From a virus, in the IMG/VR virus record IMGVR_UViG_3300046313_000159, positions 1-43,626 of that record: DNA of 43,626 nt; one strand, given 5' to 3'. Made by a program: the position numbers and the translations under genes. The number at the start of each line of letters is the position of its first letter. Position 1 is the first letter of the stretch. Shown here piece by piece: positions 1-8,825 of the stretch. The notes beneath the pieces were generated by a model. The model had not been told where the DNA came from and ran no database searches. It was given only the letters and a program-made list of their open reading frames with translations.

Positions 1-2649
1 GCCATTGGCAATGGGAATACTACCTTCTATGAAGGTACAGATGCTTCAGGCAATTGGGAAACAGGGCTAGGTACTTATAGTACAACAGGTCCTACCCTAA
101 CACGCACTACCATTCTACAATCAAGCAATGCAGGCTCCGCTGTTACCTTTACAGGTGCGGTCAATGTCTTTGTTACCTACCCATCAAGCAAGTCAGTTAA
201 TCTAGATGCATCAGGCAATGTAAGTCCTCTTGGCACAGTCGCATCAGGCACTTGGAACGGCTCAACAGTCGGTGTGGCTTATGGTGGTACAGGCGTTACA
301 GCTTCAAGCGGTGCTAACTCAGTAGTTCTTCGAGACTCTAATGCCAACGTTACGTTTAACAACTTTGTACCTAACTCAGCGATAATAACAGCCTCCGCGG
401 GGACCACAGTTTTAACCGTAGCCTCTGCAAGAAATCAAATTCTAGTTGGGGCAACTACACATACATTTCAGCTGCCTGACGCTACAACATTACTATTAGG
501 TCAGAGCTTTCTTTTTATTAATAACTCATCAGGCAATTTAACAGTTATTGATAATGCATCGGCGGTAGTTGAGGTTGTTCCTCCAGGCGGTATTACACAA
601 AAAGGTGCAGTAAGTATTGCTACCACAGCAGGTACTTGGGGTGCATATTCATTTATTCCAGCGGCGGTTAACTGGGGTACAAACTCACTATATTTAGATA
701 CTACAGTTATCTCTGGTGGTACTTGGCAAGGCGGTACAATTGCTACAGGCTATGGTGGTACAGGACTTACATCATACACAAGTGGTGGCGCGGTATACGC
801 GTCCTCTAGTTCTACACTAACATCAGGTACACTTCCAGTTCCATCAGGCGGCACAGGCCAAACATCATTTGCTTCAGGGTATATCCCATATGGCGATACA
901 ACAGCGGCGCTTCAATCTAGTGCATCATTACAGTTTAACGGTACATACCTAGTTGTTGGTGGTACAACTCCTCTTGGCGGGATAACAAACCCGATTACAG
1001 CGTTTAGTAGCTCAGCAAATAACTTTGTTCAGACCTATGTATATAACGCCACAAATGGGACTAGTGCTTCAGCAGACTTAGTAGCCTACGCAAATAACAG
1101 CGATGGCGTAACGGGCTTTGTCGATATGGGGTTTACAAGTCAGACATATGCCGACGCATCCTATTCAGTGACAGGCCCTAATGAATCATACTTATTTGGT
1201 TCAGCCGCTTCAGGCTCAGGCACTACGGGTAACTTAGTTTACGCGACAGATTCAACAGGGACAGCTAACTCACATCAATGGTACGTCGGTGGGTTTAACC
1301 AAGCCAAAGGCGCTTGGAAGATGCAGCTCACAAGTACAGGGCTTCAACTAGCTAATGCTTTACCTATAGCAAGCGGTGGTACAGGCCAAACAACAGCAAA
1401 CGCTGCATTCAATGCATTAGCTCCAAGTCAAACATCTAACTCAGGTAAATATCTAACTACTGATGGCACTAATGCATCTTGGGCAAGTATTGCTAGTGGC
1501 TCAACACTTAACATTACCGAGTTTACAGCAACAACAGGTCAAGTAACATTTTCACTAACATACACACCTGGCGCAGTTGAAGGGGTTTACCGTAATGGTA
1601 TTAAATTAGGTTCCACAGACTTTACAGCATCAACTGGCACAACAATTGTATTAGCTACAGGTGCAGTGGCTGGTGACTTAATTCAAGTAGTTGCTTTTAC
1701 AACAATATCAATTGCTAATACAGTATCAACATTTAGCGGTGGTACAACGGGTTTAACCCCATCATCTCCAACAAATGGCATTGTAACACTAGCTGGAACA
1801 TTGAACGTAGCTAATGGCGGTACAGGTGCAACAACCCTAACAGCCAATAACGTACTCTTGGGTAATGGCACATCAGCAGTTCAAGTAGTAGCTCCAGGCA
1901 CGTCAGGTAATGTACTAACATCCAATGGCACCACTTGGACAAGTGCTACTCCATCGGGCGGTGGTGGTCTTGGTGGTCAAACAGTATATACTACTGCAGG
2001 TTCATTTACTTTTACAATACCTACGGGAAAAACAGCTCTTAAAATTACAGTTATTGGCGGCGGCGGCGGCTCTGGCGGAACGGGAGCTGCAAATACATCT
2101 TCAGGCGGTGGGGCTGGAGGTTGTGCCATTAAATACCTAACTGGATTAACTCCAGGAAACACTCTATCTGTCACTGTGGGTGCGGCTGGCACTGCAGGTG
2201 CAGCGTCAGGCGGTAGTTACACTACAGGCGGAACAGGCGGAACATCGTCAGTAGCTTCTGGCACACAAACAATTACTACAATTTCAGCCACTGGGGGCGC
2301 AGGTGGAACAGGAGCCCCTCTTAATGATTGGCAAAGTGGGGGAAATGGAGGATTAGGTTCTAACGGAGATGTAAATAGTTATGGTGGTTGTGGAGGAAAC
2401 GCTGGAAACACGGTTTCTTATGTGAATGTTAACTTTGGCGCTTGTCCTAGTTTTTCAACTGTATCCTATTTAACACCTGGACTTGGTGGAGCTTCATTAT
2501 TAAACTCACCTTACCAAAACAGTATCAGTACTAGTACAGCTTTTACTCCATCGGCATCTGTATTGGGCGCTGGAGCCACTGGAAGAATTTCTGCTAGTAA
2601 CAACGTTGGTATTGCGGGTGGGGTTGGTGTAGTAATATTTGAATACTAA
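1..2649 (+). CDS. Tail fibre / adhesin with glycine-rich tip, 5' truncated
   Basis: The frame is open from base 1 (882 residues visible), so the true start lies outside the window; the GTG at 274 is an internal codon. Visible order: an N-terminal segment of a type common in phage fibres (about residues 1-70, ending in a FVTYPSSKS-like stretch); repeated linkers of the form GGTGxT (near residues 95, 255, 285 and 460); a beta-sandwich-like segment (about 500-570, with GVYRNGIKLGS); and a glycine-rich C-terminal third (about 658-882) with runs such as GGGGGSGG. Glycine-rich tips of this sort form receptor-binding ends in other phages. It is probably a trimeric host-recognition fibre. Function is inferred from composition and position in a fibre gene cluster; the receptor cannot be predicted. 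Confidence 0.85.
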   Translation, partial: AIGNGNTTFYEGTDASGNWETGLGTYSTTGPTLTRTTILQSSNAGSAVTFTGAVNVFVTYPSSKSVNLDASGNVSPLGTVASGTWNGSTVGVAYGGTGVTASSGANSVVLRDSNANVTFNNFVPNSAIITASAGTTVLTVASARNQILVGATTHTFQLPDATTLLLGQSFLFINNSSGNLTVIDNASAVVEVVPPGGITQKGAVSIATTAGTWGAYSFIPAAVNWGTNSLYLDTTVISGGTWQGGTIATGYGGTGLTSYTSGGAVYASSSSTLTSGTLPVPSGGTGQTSFASGYIPYGDTTAALQSSASLQFNGTYLVVGGTTPLGGITNPITAFSSSANNFVQTYVYNATNGTSASADLVAYANNSDGVTGFVDMGFTSQTYADASYSVTGPNESYLFGSAASGSGTTGNLVYATDSTGTANSHQWYVGGFNQAKGAWKMQLTSTGLQLANALPIASGGTGQTTANAAFNALAPSQTSNSGKYLTTDGTNASWASIASGSTLNITEFTATTGQVTFSLTYTPGAVEGVYRNGIKLGSTDFTASTGTTIVLATGAVAGDLIQVVAFTTISIANTVSTFSGGTTGLTPSSPTNGIVTLAGTLNVANGGTGATTLTANNVLLGNGTSAVQVVAPGTSGNVLTSNGTTWTSATPSGGGGLGGQTVYTTAGSFTFTIPTGKTALKITVIGGGGGSGGTGAANTSSGGGAGGCAIKYLTGLTPGNTLSVTVGAAGTAGAASGGSYTTGGTGGTSSVASGTQTITTISATGGAGGTGAPLNDWQSGGNGGLGSNGDVNSYGGCGGNAGNTVSYVNVNFGACPSFSTVSYLTPGLGGASLLNSPYQNSISTSTAFTPSASVLGAGATGRISASNNVGIAGGVGVVIFEY

Positions 2650-2675
2650 TAGTTTTGGTAATAAAGGAATTTAAT

Positions 2676-2933
2676 ATGAAATATGCTTTAGTTTGCAAAA
2701 ATGAATTAAGAGAACAAGGATATAGGGTAGCTGAAATTGTTGACGCTATTCCTTATACTTCTACTATTGACCATGAATGGATTGAATGTCCTGATGATGT
2801 TGTTGCGGACAAAAAATGGTTTGACCCGTTAGATAATACTTTTAAAGACTTTCCTGAAATAGTAAGACCTATTTCAATTACAACGGAAGTTAAATTAGAT
2901 CAACCAGTGACAACTGGCATTACAGAGCTATGA
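2676..2933 (+). CDS. Small fibre-associated protein of unknown function
   Basis: An 85-residue protein. I chose the ATG at 2676 because AAAGGA lies 7 bases upstream; a TTG at 2655 would add seven residues with no ribosome site. It is acidic, with the segment EWIECPDDVVADKKWFDP in the middle, and has no membrane segment. It sits directly after a fibre gene and its stop overlaps the next start (ATGA). Short acidic proteins in this position are often fibre assembly helpers, but I see no diagnostic motif, so that role is a guess. Confidence 0.7.
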   Translation: MKYALVCKNELREQGYRVAEIVDAIPYTSTIDHEWIECPDDVVADKKWFDPLDNTFKDFPEIVRPISITTEVKLDQPVTTGITEL

Positions 2934-3211
2934 CACAACGTATATCCCCTCAACACACCTTTACGTATGAGACAACACAAAACAACGTGTACCACGCCAA
3001 CAAGGGTGAGGGGTTGCCTAGTCACAGTCATACATACAGCCACGCAACAATCTGCCACTCAGGTTCTATAGCAATTCGTAAAGAAGGCAAAGAAGTAATT
3101 GCAACAAAAGATTCAGGTGCTTTTAATCTAGTAGCTAATGAATGGCATGAGATTGAGGCATTAGAAGACAACACTGTATTCGTAAACATATTCGCAGAAG
3201 GTAAATACTAA
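2930..3211 (+). CDS. Small cupin-like protein in the tail-fibre cluster
   Basis: A 93-residue protein overlapping the previous gene by ATGA. It resembles a single-domain cupin: a His-rich first motif (LPSHSHTYSHATIC, about residues 30-43) is followed by short strands and a later motif (NEWHEIEALEDNTVFVNIF, about 71-89) carrying another His. In cupins such His residues bind a metal inside a small beta barrel. In this context it could be a virion decoration or a processing factor for fibres; no substrate can be assigned. Fold assignment is moderate, function unknown. Confidence 0.65.
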   Translation: MTQRISPQHTFTYETTQNNVYHANKGEGLPSHSHTYSHATICHSGSIAIRKEGKEVIATKDSGAFNLVANEWHEIEALEDNTVFVNIFAEGKY

Positions 3212-3213
3212 AA

Positions 3214-3492
3214 ATGTCACAAGCAAATAATGTCGGAATACTAACTCCAAAAATAAACTCATCAGGTCAGCTTGACGCTGCTACAGGGTTAACAGGCGTA
3301 GTTCCCGCGGCTAACGGCGGTACAGGTAATACGTCAGGTGCCGCTACAAGCATTACGAACTCAGGTGGATGGAGCGTAACGCCTAGTGGGACAAAACTAT
3401 ATTTTAAATACAATGGTACTAACGTAGCGTCTTTAGATTCATCAGGCAATTTAATTGCTTTAGCTAACATAACTGCTTACGGAACACCATAA
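3214..3492 (+). CDS. Short tail-fibre module protein
   Basis: A 92-residue protein with a fibre-like sequence: an N-terminal linker with AANGGTGNTSG, followed by the module SGGWSVTPSGTKLYFKYNG and SLDSSGNLIALANI. That module usually sits inside longer phage fibre proteins and here forms almost a whole protein. The next gene starts two bases after its stop and also begins with a fibre-like domain, so the two could be parts of one split fibre. I see no frameshift signal joining them, and they are best annotated as separate genes. Confidence 0.65.
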   Translation: MSQANNVGILTPKINSSGQLDAATGLTGVVPAANGGTGNTSGAATSITNSGGWSVTPSGTKLYFKYNGTNVASLDSSGNLIALANITAYGTP

Positions 3493-3494
3493 TC

Positions 3495-4946
3495 ATGGCA
3501 CTTAATTCATCAGGACCAATTAGTTTAGGTGGAACAACCACAGGTCAATCAATTGAGGTTGAATTGGGCGGAACAGGGCTGACCATGATAAGCCTAAATG
3601 ACACTACGGTAAGAACGCTTGCTGGCGTGGCATCAGGGCAAATTACAATGCCTACTAATTTTTGGGGTAAGTCCAATGCTTCTTATTGGATTGGTGCTAT
3701 TACAGGACCTAGAAATCTTAATGGGTATTTTATAAGCATTGATTCAAGTTATAACATATACGGAGTTTCGGCAACTTCAGGAACAACTAATCCACGTTCC
3801 GCACATCTTGTTAAATTTTCCCCTACAGGTTCAACTATATGGAGTAAATTATATCAAGGTTCAGGCACAAATGGCGCATGTGCGCCAATTGGTCCTATAG
3901 AACTAAATCCAAACGGGTATTATAATTTTACTGGGTTAACGAATGTTACTGGAACAACTAATTTAAGCGGTATGATTTCGTTAGATTCAAATGGCAATAT
4001 TATTCAATCTAGAAACGGAAATGATACTGGTGGTTGCAATGGCTTTGTAACATTTGCAAATGGGAATATATTGTCTTCAAGAAGTGGGGGCGCAACTGTT
4101 TATAATTCGTCTTATGGTGCTATAGCATCCTGGAGTTTGACTAACGCTAATTTTACCTACGCAGGTTTGGATTCTGCTGGAAATGCAATCCTTATAGGCG
4201 CACAAGGGGCTACTCGAAGAAGTTTATTATGTGCAAGTATTTCCCCAACGGGAACACTGAATTATTTTACTATTACCCCCGCAAATGGAACAACATTAAC
4301 AGCAGGGGCAAATAATCTAAATATGAATTCATCAGGGACAATCGCTATTGGTTGGGGAACTGTGCAAGGAATGCTTGCTTGTTCTTTATTTAATACTAGC
4401 AATGGTAGTTTTATTCGCACAAGCAATATTATTATATCGGGTTTTGGCTATTTGGTGGCATCTGGTCCTTGTGGGGTAGCTTTTGATTCAAGTGGAAATT
4501 ACTACGGTTTAGTTCAGGGTTCGACTGGAAATAATTATCTTATTTTGTTTAAATGGAACTCATCAGGAACTTTAATTTGGCAAAGAAATATAACTCCATC
4601 AGCTTCTTTTGCACTTTCAGTTTCCAATACTACCTCATCTTATCGAGGAAGATTAGCTGTGGATAATAGTGGCAATTTATACGTTTCAATATATGTGCTT
4701 GACACAACTACATTTGTAACTAGACAGTACATAATGAAATTGCCTTCTGATGGTTCTAAACTTGGTACATACGGACCTATAAATGAAGTTACTTTCACTT
4801 ACAGCGTAGGAACACAAACAGATGGGGGGTCTTCATCATATACAGCCAGTCCTTATACAGGATACGGTTCTACAGTATTGACTAATTCCGCTAATACAAT
4901 AACTGTTACTAATGGTTCGGAAGTTATGACACAAACAACAATATAG
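3495..4946 (+). CDS. Propeller-like tail fibre / spike protein
   Basis: A 483-residue protein. The first 57 residues are a fibre-type attachment segment (SLGGTTTGQSIEVELGG, ending MPTNFWGKS). The remainder has recurring blades of the type LDSSGN / FDSSGNYYG / VDNSGNLYVS with Trp-rich strands (TLIWQRNI), typical of NHL- or SBBP-like beta-propellers used for carbohydrate or surface binding. It is therefore probably a receptor-binding spike anchored by its N-terminus. It sits between a short fibre module and a fibre-assembly-like protein. The blade number was not determined. Confidence 0.7.
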   Translation: MALNSSGPISLGGTTTGQSIEVELGGTGLTMISLNDTTVRTLAGVASGQITMPTNFWGKSNASYWIGAITGPRNLNGYFISIDSSYNIYGVSATSGTTNPRSAHLVKFSPTGSTIWSKLYQGSGTNGACAPIGPIELNPNGYYNFTGLTNVTGTTNLSGMISLDSNGNIIQSRNGNDTGGCNGFVTFANGNILSSRSGGATVYNSSYGAIASWSLTNANFTYAGLDSAGNAILIGAQGATRRSLLCASISPTGTLNYFTITPANGTTLTAGANNLNMNSSGTIAIGWGTVQGMLACSLFNTSNGSFIRTSNIIISGFGYLVASGPCGVAFDSSGNYYGLVQGSTGNNYLILFKWNSSGTLIWQRNITPSASFALSVSNTTSSYRGRLAVDNSGNLYVSIYVLDTTTFVTRQYIMKLPSDGSKLGTYGPINEVTFTYSVGTQTDGGSSSYTASPYTGYGSTVLTNSANTITVTNGSEVMTQTTI

Positions 4947-4956
4947 AAAGATATAT

Positions 4957-5250
4957 ATGAATTATATAAAATTGGCAACATTAGAATTTCCAAGGCATAT
5001 TGGCGATATTTGGCTAGACCATCCTGAATTAGAAGGGCAGTTTGTATGCCCTGAAACATACGCAGAAGTTGAACAAACTCCAGTCCCTGAATATGATATT
5101 GCAAAACAAATAATTGATTGTGTTATTCCCATTCAAGAAAACGGCGTTTGGAAAACGAATTGGAAAATTCGTAATCTTACGCAAACAGAATTAGATGTAA
5201 TGGCGCAAGCACAAGCAGAATTTGAAGCACAAGAAAACCAAGGAATCTAA
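4957..5250 (+). CDS. Fibre-assembly-like small protein
   Basis: A 97-residue protein with a Trp-rich middle (NGVWKTNWKIRNLTQTELD, about residues 66-84) and a charged, helical C-terminus (AQAQAEFEAQENQ). The pattern of a tryptophan pair followed by 'R-x-L-T-x-x-E' is common in small phage proteins encoded just after fibre genes, some of which are fibre assembly chaperones. The assignment rests on this resemblance and on position directly after the propeller-like fibre. Its stop overlaps the next start (TAATG). Confidence 0.55.
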   Translation: MNYIKLATLEFPRHIGDIWLDHPELEGQFVCPETYAEVEQTPVPEYDIAKQIIDCVIPIQENGVWKTNWKIRNLTQTELDVMAQAQAEFEAQENQGI

Positions 5251-6152
5251 TGTTCGGAATTAGCGCATTTGCTCAAGTACCCTTTGCAAGCCTTGCTTCA
5301 ACGACAATTAATCTTTTATTGTCTGAAGGTATCGGGCTGGACGACGCTAACACACAGGCTTTTACATTCACACAGTCTCTATCAGAGAACATTGTTTTAG
5401 ATGATATTGATGCAACTGACGGTTCTTTCTTTGCGCTAGTAAATGAATTCATTACAATGGCTGATACACCAACAATCAGCGCGCAGTTTGCATCAAGCCA
5501 AACCGAAAACGTAACACTAAACGATACGCCGTCAATCTCAGCGAACTTTGCAGAGTCAAGAACAGAGCCTATGACCGTTGCCGACACTCCTGTGTCTTAC
5601 TTTGCTGCGCTTGAAACACGGGTTGAGCCATTCACAATGGCAGACTTTAATTTAGTAACCGCAGCGTTACTACAAAGAATCACTGAGAACGTCAACGTAA
5701 ACGACACACGTGCAATAACAGCGCAGTTTGCAACAAGCATTACAGAGAACTTAAGGCCACGCGATGCTATAGCTATACTGGCTAACTTCACTCAAAGCGT
5801 TACAGAAGACGTCACGCTTGCAGACATATCAGTTATTGTTAATGCATTTTTTGACACAGTTACAGAAAACCTAAACGTAGCCGATGCTAATACAACCATT
5901 GCAGGGTTCTTACAGTCTATCGAAGAAAACATTGGTGTAGCAGACACACCTAGCATAGCGGCACAGTTCCAAGCATCAATCATTGAGACCTTTGCACTAC
6001 TAGACAATCAGTTCCCACGCGGCTGGATTAAAATCAATGATTCACAAACACCAAGCTGGACAAATATTAACGACTCGCAGACAGTGACGTGGACTGCGGT
6101 GAATGATGGGCAAGTACCTAATTGGGTTGATGTTGACGACTTTCAGGGATAA
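5250..6152 (+). CDS. Fibre protein made of exact 20-residue repeats
   Basis: A 300-residue protein. After a 24-residue leader, twelve units of exactly 20 residues run from residue 25 to about 264 with no insertion or deletion; a typical unit reads TENVTLNDTPSISANFAESR, with conserved T-E-N/P at the start and A/N-D at positions 7-8. The C-terminus then has units starting with Trp at residues 259, 270, 281 and 292 (11-residue period, W-x-x-(I/V)-N-D-x-Q). Such strict periods suggest a fibrous stack, probably a tail fibre shaft, with a Trp-rich tip. I do not recognise a named family. Confidence 0.7.
   Translation: MFGISAFAQVPFASLASTTINLLLSEGIGLDDANTQAFTFTQSLSENIVLDDIDATDGSFFALVNEFITMADTPTISAQFASSQTENVTLNDTPSISANFAESRTEPMTVADTPVSYFAALETRVEPFTMADFNLVTAALLQRITENVNVNDTRAITAQFATSITENLRPRDAIAILANFTQSVTEDVTLADISVIVNAFFDTVTENLNVADANTTIAGFLQSIEENIGVADTPSIAAQFQASIIETFALLDNQFPRGWIKINDSQTPSWTNINDSQTVTWTAVNDGQVPNWVDVDDFQG
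5322..6149 (+). repeat. In-gene tandem repeats: 12 x 60 bp, then 11-residue Trp units
   Basis: Within the 5250-6152 gene, twelve 60-bp units run without indels (5322-6041), overlapping the start of the four 33-bp-spaced Trp units (6024-6149). Conserved DNA words such as gcgcagtttgca recur (for example near 5480 and 5720), but units differ widely at the DNA level. They are therefore old duplications kept by protein selection rather than a recent expansion. Confidence 0.8.
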
Positions 6153-6186
6153 TTAGTGTAAAATCACCTAAACTAAAGGGCATACA

Positions 6187-6600
6187 ATGGCAAGTACTTT
6201 TTCACCTCTACTAAAGATTGAACTGATAGGCGTTGGCGACCAGAATAATACCTGGGGTACAACCACGAACACAAACTTAGGCACTCTGATTGAGCAAGCC
6301 ATTGCCGGTACTACGACTATTGATGTAACTTCAGGCGACGTAACCCTTACCAATTTTAACGGTACTTCAGACCAAGCGCGTTGTGCAGCAATTAAAGTAG
6401 TCGGCACCCCAGGCACAGCGCGTAGCATCATTGCCCCTGCTAGAAGCCATATCTATGTAGTATCAAATGGTTCAGATTCAGTTGTTACGATTAAAACTTC
6501 AACATCTACAGGGATTGCGGTTCCAGTGGATAACACATACTTAATTTATTTTGACCCAACAGTCGGCGTAGTTGATTTTAAATTAGTTGGGAAAGCTTCA
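6187..6600 (+). repeat. Duplicated fibre attachment domain, copy 1
   Basis: The 5' part of this fibre gene matches the 5' part of the next gene (copy 2 at 7264-7665) at both the DNA and protein level. The first 20 bases, ATGGCAAGTACTTTTTCACC, are identical, and similarity continues for about 130 codons before the tips diverge. Confidence 0.75.
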
Positions 6601-7254
6601 GCTACTGCTAATACGCCAAACACATTGGTACTACGTGATGGTTCAGGTAACTTCGCTGCTGGGGTTATTAGTGCTACATTTTCAGGCCCTCTATCAGGCA
6701 ACGTAACGGGTGACTTAAACGGCAACCTAACAGCCTCAGCCCCAACAGCTGCAACGCAAGCATTAACAGATAACTCAACAGCGGTAGCAACAACAGCTTT
6801 TGTGCGAGGCATATTACCTGCTGGTATCATTATGTTGTGGTCTGGGTCAACTGGGACTATTCCTACAGGCTGGAAACTATGTGATGGTACGCTAGGTACA
6901 CCTGATTTACGAGATCGTTTTATTGTTGGAGCAGGGGGAACATACCTAGTAAATGGCACAGGCGGTTCAGCAGATTCTATTGTGGTTTCACACAGCCATA
7001 GTGCAACTAACTCAGTAACAGACCCAGGGCATGCTCACGGATTACAGAACTTAGGTTCAGCGCAGGCAGGCCCAGATAATGGGGGAGCTCCGGTATCAGC
7101 AGCAACAGGTTGGACAACAGGTAGAAGTCCATCGCCGACAAACAGTGCAACAACAGGTATATCAGTTGGCACAACAGTTAACTCAACAGGCTCAAGCGGA
7201 ACAAACGCTAACCTACCACCATACTATGCACTTTGCTACATCATGAAGTCTTAA
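6187..7254 (+). CDS. Tail fibre with phage tail-collar domain
   Basis: A 355-residue protein; AAAGGG precedes the ATG by about 7 bases. Residues 1-130 form an attachment domain (MASTFSPLLKIELIGVGDQN) shared with the next gene. The C-terminal part from about residue 215 is a tail-collar domain (Pfam Collar type): PAGIIMLWSGSTGTIPTGWK, CDGTLGTPDLRDRFIVGAGG, then His-rich SHSHS and HAHG segments and a terminal LPPYYALCYIMKS. In T4 short fibres and related proteins this fold carries metal-binding His residues at the distal tip. It probably contacts the host surface. Collar identity is strong, the exact role inferred. Confidence 0.9.
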   Translation: MASTFSPLLKIELIGVGDQNNTWGTTTNTNLGTLIEQAIAGTTTIDVTSGDVTLTNFNGTSDQARCAAIKVVGTPGTARSIIAPARSHIYVVSNGSDSVVTIKTSTSTGIAVPVDNTYLIYFDPTVGVVDFKLVGKASATANTPNTLVLRDGSGNFAAGVISATFSGPLSGNVTGDLNGNLTASAPTAATQALTDNSTAVATTAFVRGILPAGIIMLWSGSTGTIPTGWKLCDGTLGTPDLRDRFIVGAGGTYLVNGTGGSADSIVVSHSHSATNSVTDPGHAHGLQNLGSAQAGPDNGGAPVSAATGWTTGRSPSPTNSATTGISVGTTVNSTGSSGTNANLPPYYALCYIMKS

Positions 7255-7263
7255 GGATAAATT

Positions 7264-7665
7264 ATGGCAAGTACTTTTTCACCGCTATTAAAGATTGAAC
7301 TGATTGGTATTGGCGACCAGAACAACACTTGGGGTACAACAACTAATACTAACTTAGGCACATTGATTGAAGATGCTATTGCTGGTAGTGCTGCGGTTGA
7401 CGTAACTTCTGCAAATGTAACCCTAACTAATTTTGATGGTTCAGCTGACCAAGCTCGTTGCGCGGCACTACGCATTACAGGTACACCAGGCGTTTCTCGA
7501 AATGTGATTGCCCCAGCCCGCAGTAAAATCTATGTAGTTGCAAATGGCTCGGATGCTGCCATTGTGTTAAAGACTTCTACCTCTACAGGATTAACGGTGC
7601 CAACAGGTGAGATATATTTAGCGTATTTTGACACTGTTCTATTAGACTTTAAGCTAGTAGGTAGG
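7264..7665 (+). repeat. Duplicated fibre attachment domain, copy 2
   Basis: Second copy of the shared fibre N-terminal domain (copy 1 at 6187-6600). It differs mostly at third codon positions, plus a small length difference around residue 120. Confidence 0.75.
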
Positions 7666-8412
7666 GCTTCATCGTCTATCAACACTGCAAATACACTTGT
7701 CCTTCGGGATGGCACAGGTAGCTTTGGTGCTAACATTGTTGCTGCTAATACATTCTCAGGTGATTTAAACGGCACTATTAATACTGCAACAACAGCTGCA
7801 ACTCAAACAGCTGGGGACAACTCAACTAAAGTAGCAACCACGGCATATGTTAATTCAGCGGTAACTACCGCGACAGGCTCGTTGGGTACAATGTCTACTC
7901 AGAATGCAAACAACGTAGCTATTACTGGGGGTACTATTGCGGGGGTAGCCATTAGTGGGCTTTCTTCTGCTTTACCCGTAGCTTCAGGGGGTACGGGGGG
8001 TACGACTTCTACTGGATCAGGAGCTGTAGTATTAGCATCAAGCCCAACGCTAACAACTCCTAACCTCGGCACACCATCCGCTATTGATTTAACTAATGCA
8101 TCAGGCACAGCTAATAGTTTAAATGCGGGTATCGGTGTAAATCAAACTTGGCAAAACGTTACAGGCAGTCGTGCTTGGAACACGTCATATACTAACAGCA
8201 CTGGTAAACCAATTATGGTTTCTGGCACACACTATGCAAGTGACGCAGGGTTACAAGCGGTTGTTAGTGGCGTAACTATCGCTCAAACAGGTCAAAGTGG
8301 CGGCTCAGGTAATGATATTCACAATCTTACTTTTATTGTCCCGCCTGGAGCGACATATCAGTTAGACCCTATCCGTTTTGTAGGTGGGATGTTATGGACG
8401 GAACTTAGATAA
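7264..8412 (+). CDS. Tail fibre paralogue with different tip
   Basis: A 382-residue protein; AAGGA precedes the ATG. The first roughly 130 residues are a close paralogue of the preceding protein (MASTFSPLLKIELIGIGDQN, then GTTTNTNLGTLIE, ARCAALRITGTPG, APARSKIYVVANGSD), and the DNA is similar too. After a shared linker (NTLVLRDGTGSFGA) it diverges into ALPVASGGTGGTTSTGS linkers and a C-terminal domain (about 290-382: VNQTWQNVTGSRAWNTSYTN, then IMVSGTHY) of the kind seen in other phage fibre ends. It has no collar domain. The pair looks like a duplication that swapped tips. Its stop overlaps the endolysin start (TAATG). Confidence 0.85.
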   Translation: MASTFSPLLKIELIGIGDQNNTWGTTTNTNLGTLIEDAIAGSAAVDVTSANVTLTNFDGSADQARCAALRITGTPGVSRNVIAPARSKIYVVANGSDAAIVLKTSTSTGLTVPTGEIYLAYFDTVLLDFKLVGRASSSINTANTLVLRDGTGSFGANIVAANTFSGDLNGTINTATTAATQTAGDNSTKVATTAYVNSAVTTATGSLGTMSTQNANNVAITGGTIAGVAISGLSSALPVASGGTGGTTSTGSGAVVLASSPTLTTPNLGTPSAIDLTNASGTANSLNAGIGVNQTWQNVTGSRAWNTSYTNSTGKPIMVSGTHYASDAGLQAVVSGVTIAQTGQSGGSGNDIHNLTFIVPPGATYQLDPIRFVGGMLWTELR

Positions 8413-8825
8413 TGATTAACTCAAGAAGCCTATCAGACTTAAATCCTAAAGTTGCTGCTATGTGCAGTGAGTTTATTAATAGCTGTAAGAAAAACAATAT
8501 TGATATTATCATTACATCAACCTATCGTGATGCGGAAAGCCAAAATGCACTGTATGCACAAGGTCGCACATTACCAGGAAAGAAGGTAACTAATGCTAAA
8601 GCTGGTCAGTCTTTTCATAATTGGCGTGTGGCTTTTGACTTCGTCCCTATTGTGGGTGGAAAAGCAGTTTGGAATGACGACGCCCTATGGGTTAAATGTG
8701 GTGAGATTGCTGAAGGTATTGGCCTAGAATGGGCCGGACGCTGGACTAAGTTTAAAGAGTACCCACACTGCCAATACACAGGCGGCTTAACATTATCAGA
8801 TTTTCAATCAGGAAAGACACTATAA
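8412..8825 (+). CDS. Endolysin, L-alanyl-D-glutamate peptidase type (M15 / VanY-like)
   Basis: A 137-residue zinc peptidase that would cut peptidoglycan stem peptides at lysis. Visible features: the substrate-site motif STYRDAESQNALYAQGRT (residues 36-53); the zinc motif SFHNWRVAFD with H69 and D76 (S-x-H-x6-D); and the third ligand H119 in EYPHCQ, with E116 in the position of the catalytic acid. Length matches T5-type single-domain endolysins. There is no signal peptide, so release depends on the holin encoded next, whose start overlaps its stop (TAATG). Confidence 0.92.
   Translation: MINSRSLSDLNPKVAAMCSEFINSCKKNNIDIIITSTYRDAESQNALYAQGRTLPGKKVTNAKAGQSFHNWRVAFDFVPIVGGKAVWNDDALWVKCGEIAEGIGLEWAGRWTKFKEYPHCQYTGGLTLSDFQSGKTL

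Noticed and set aside
5322-6041. CRISPR-like regular 60-bp repeats
   Set aside because: The units are in one open frame, code for conserved 20-residue protein units, and have no identical repeat/unique spacer structure.
6148-6186. Possible late promoter before the collar-fibre gene
   Set aside because: TAAAAT- and GATAAT-like boxes occur, but no -35 at proper spacing; not convincing.
1-8412. Diversity-generating retroelement acting on a fibre gene
   Set aside because: No reverse transcriptase gene or template repeat was seen in the window; fibre diversity here looks like domain exchange.
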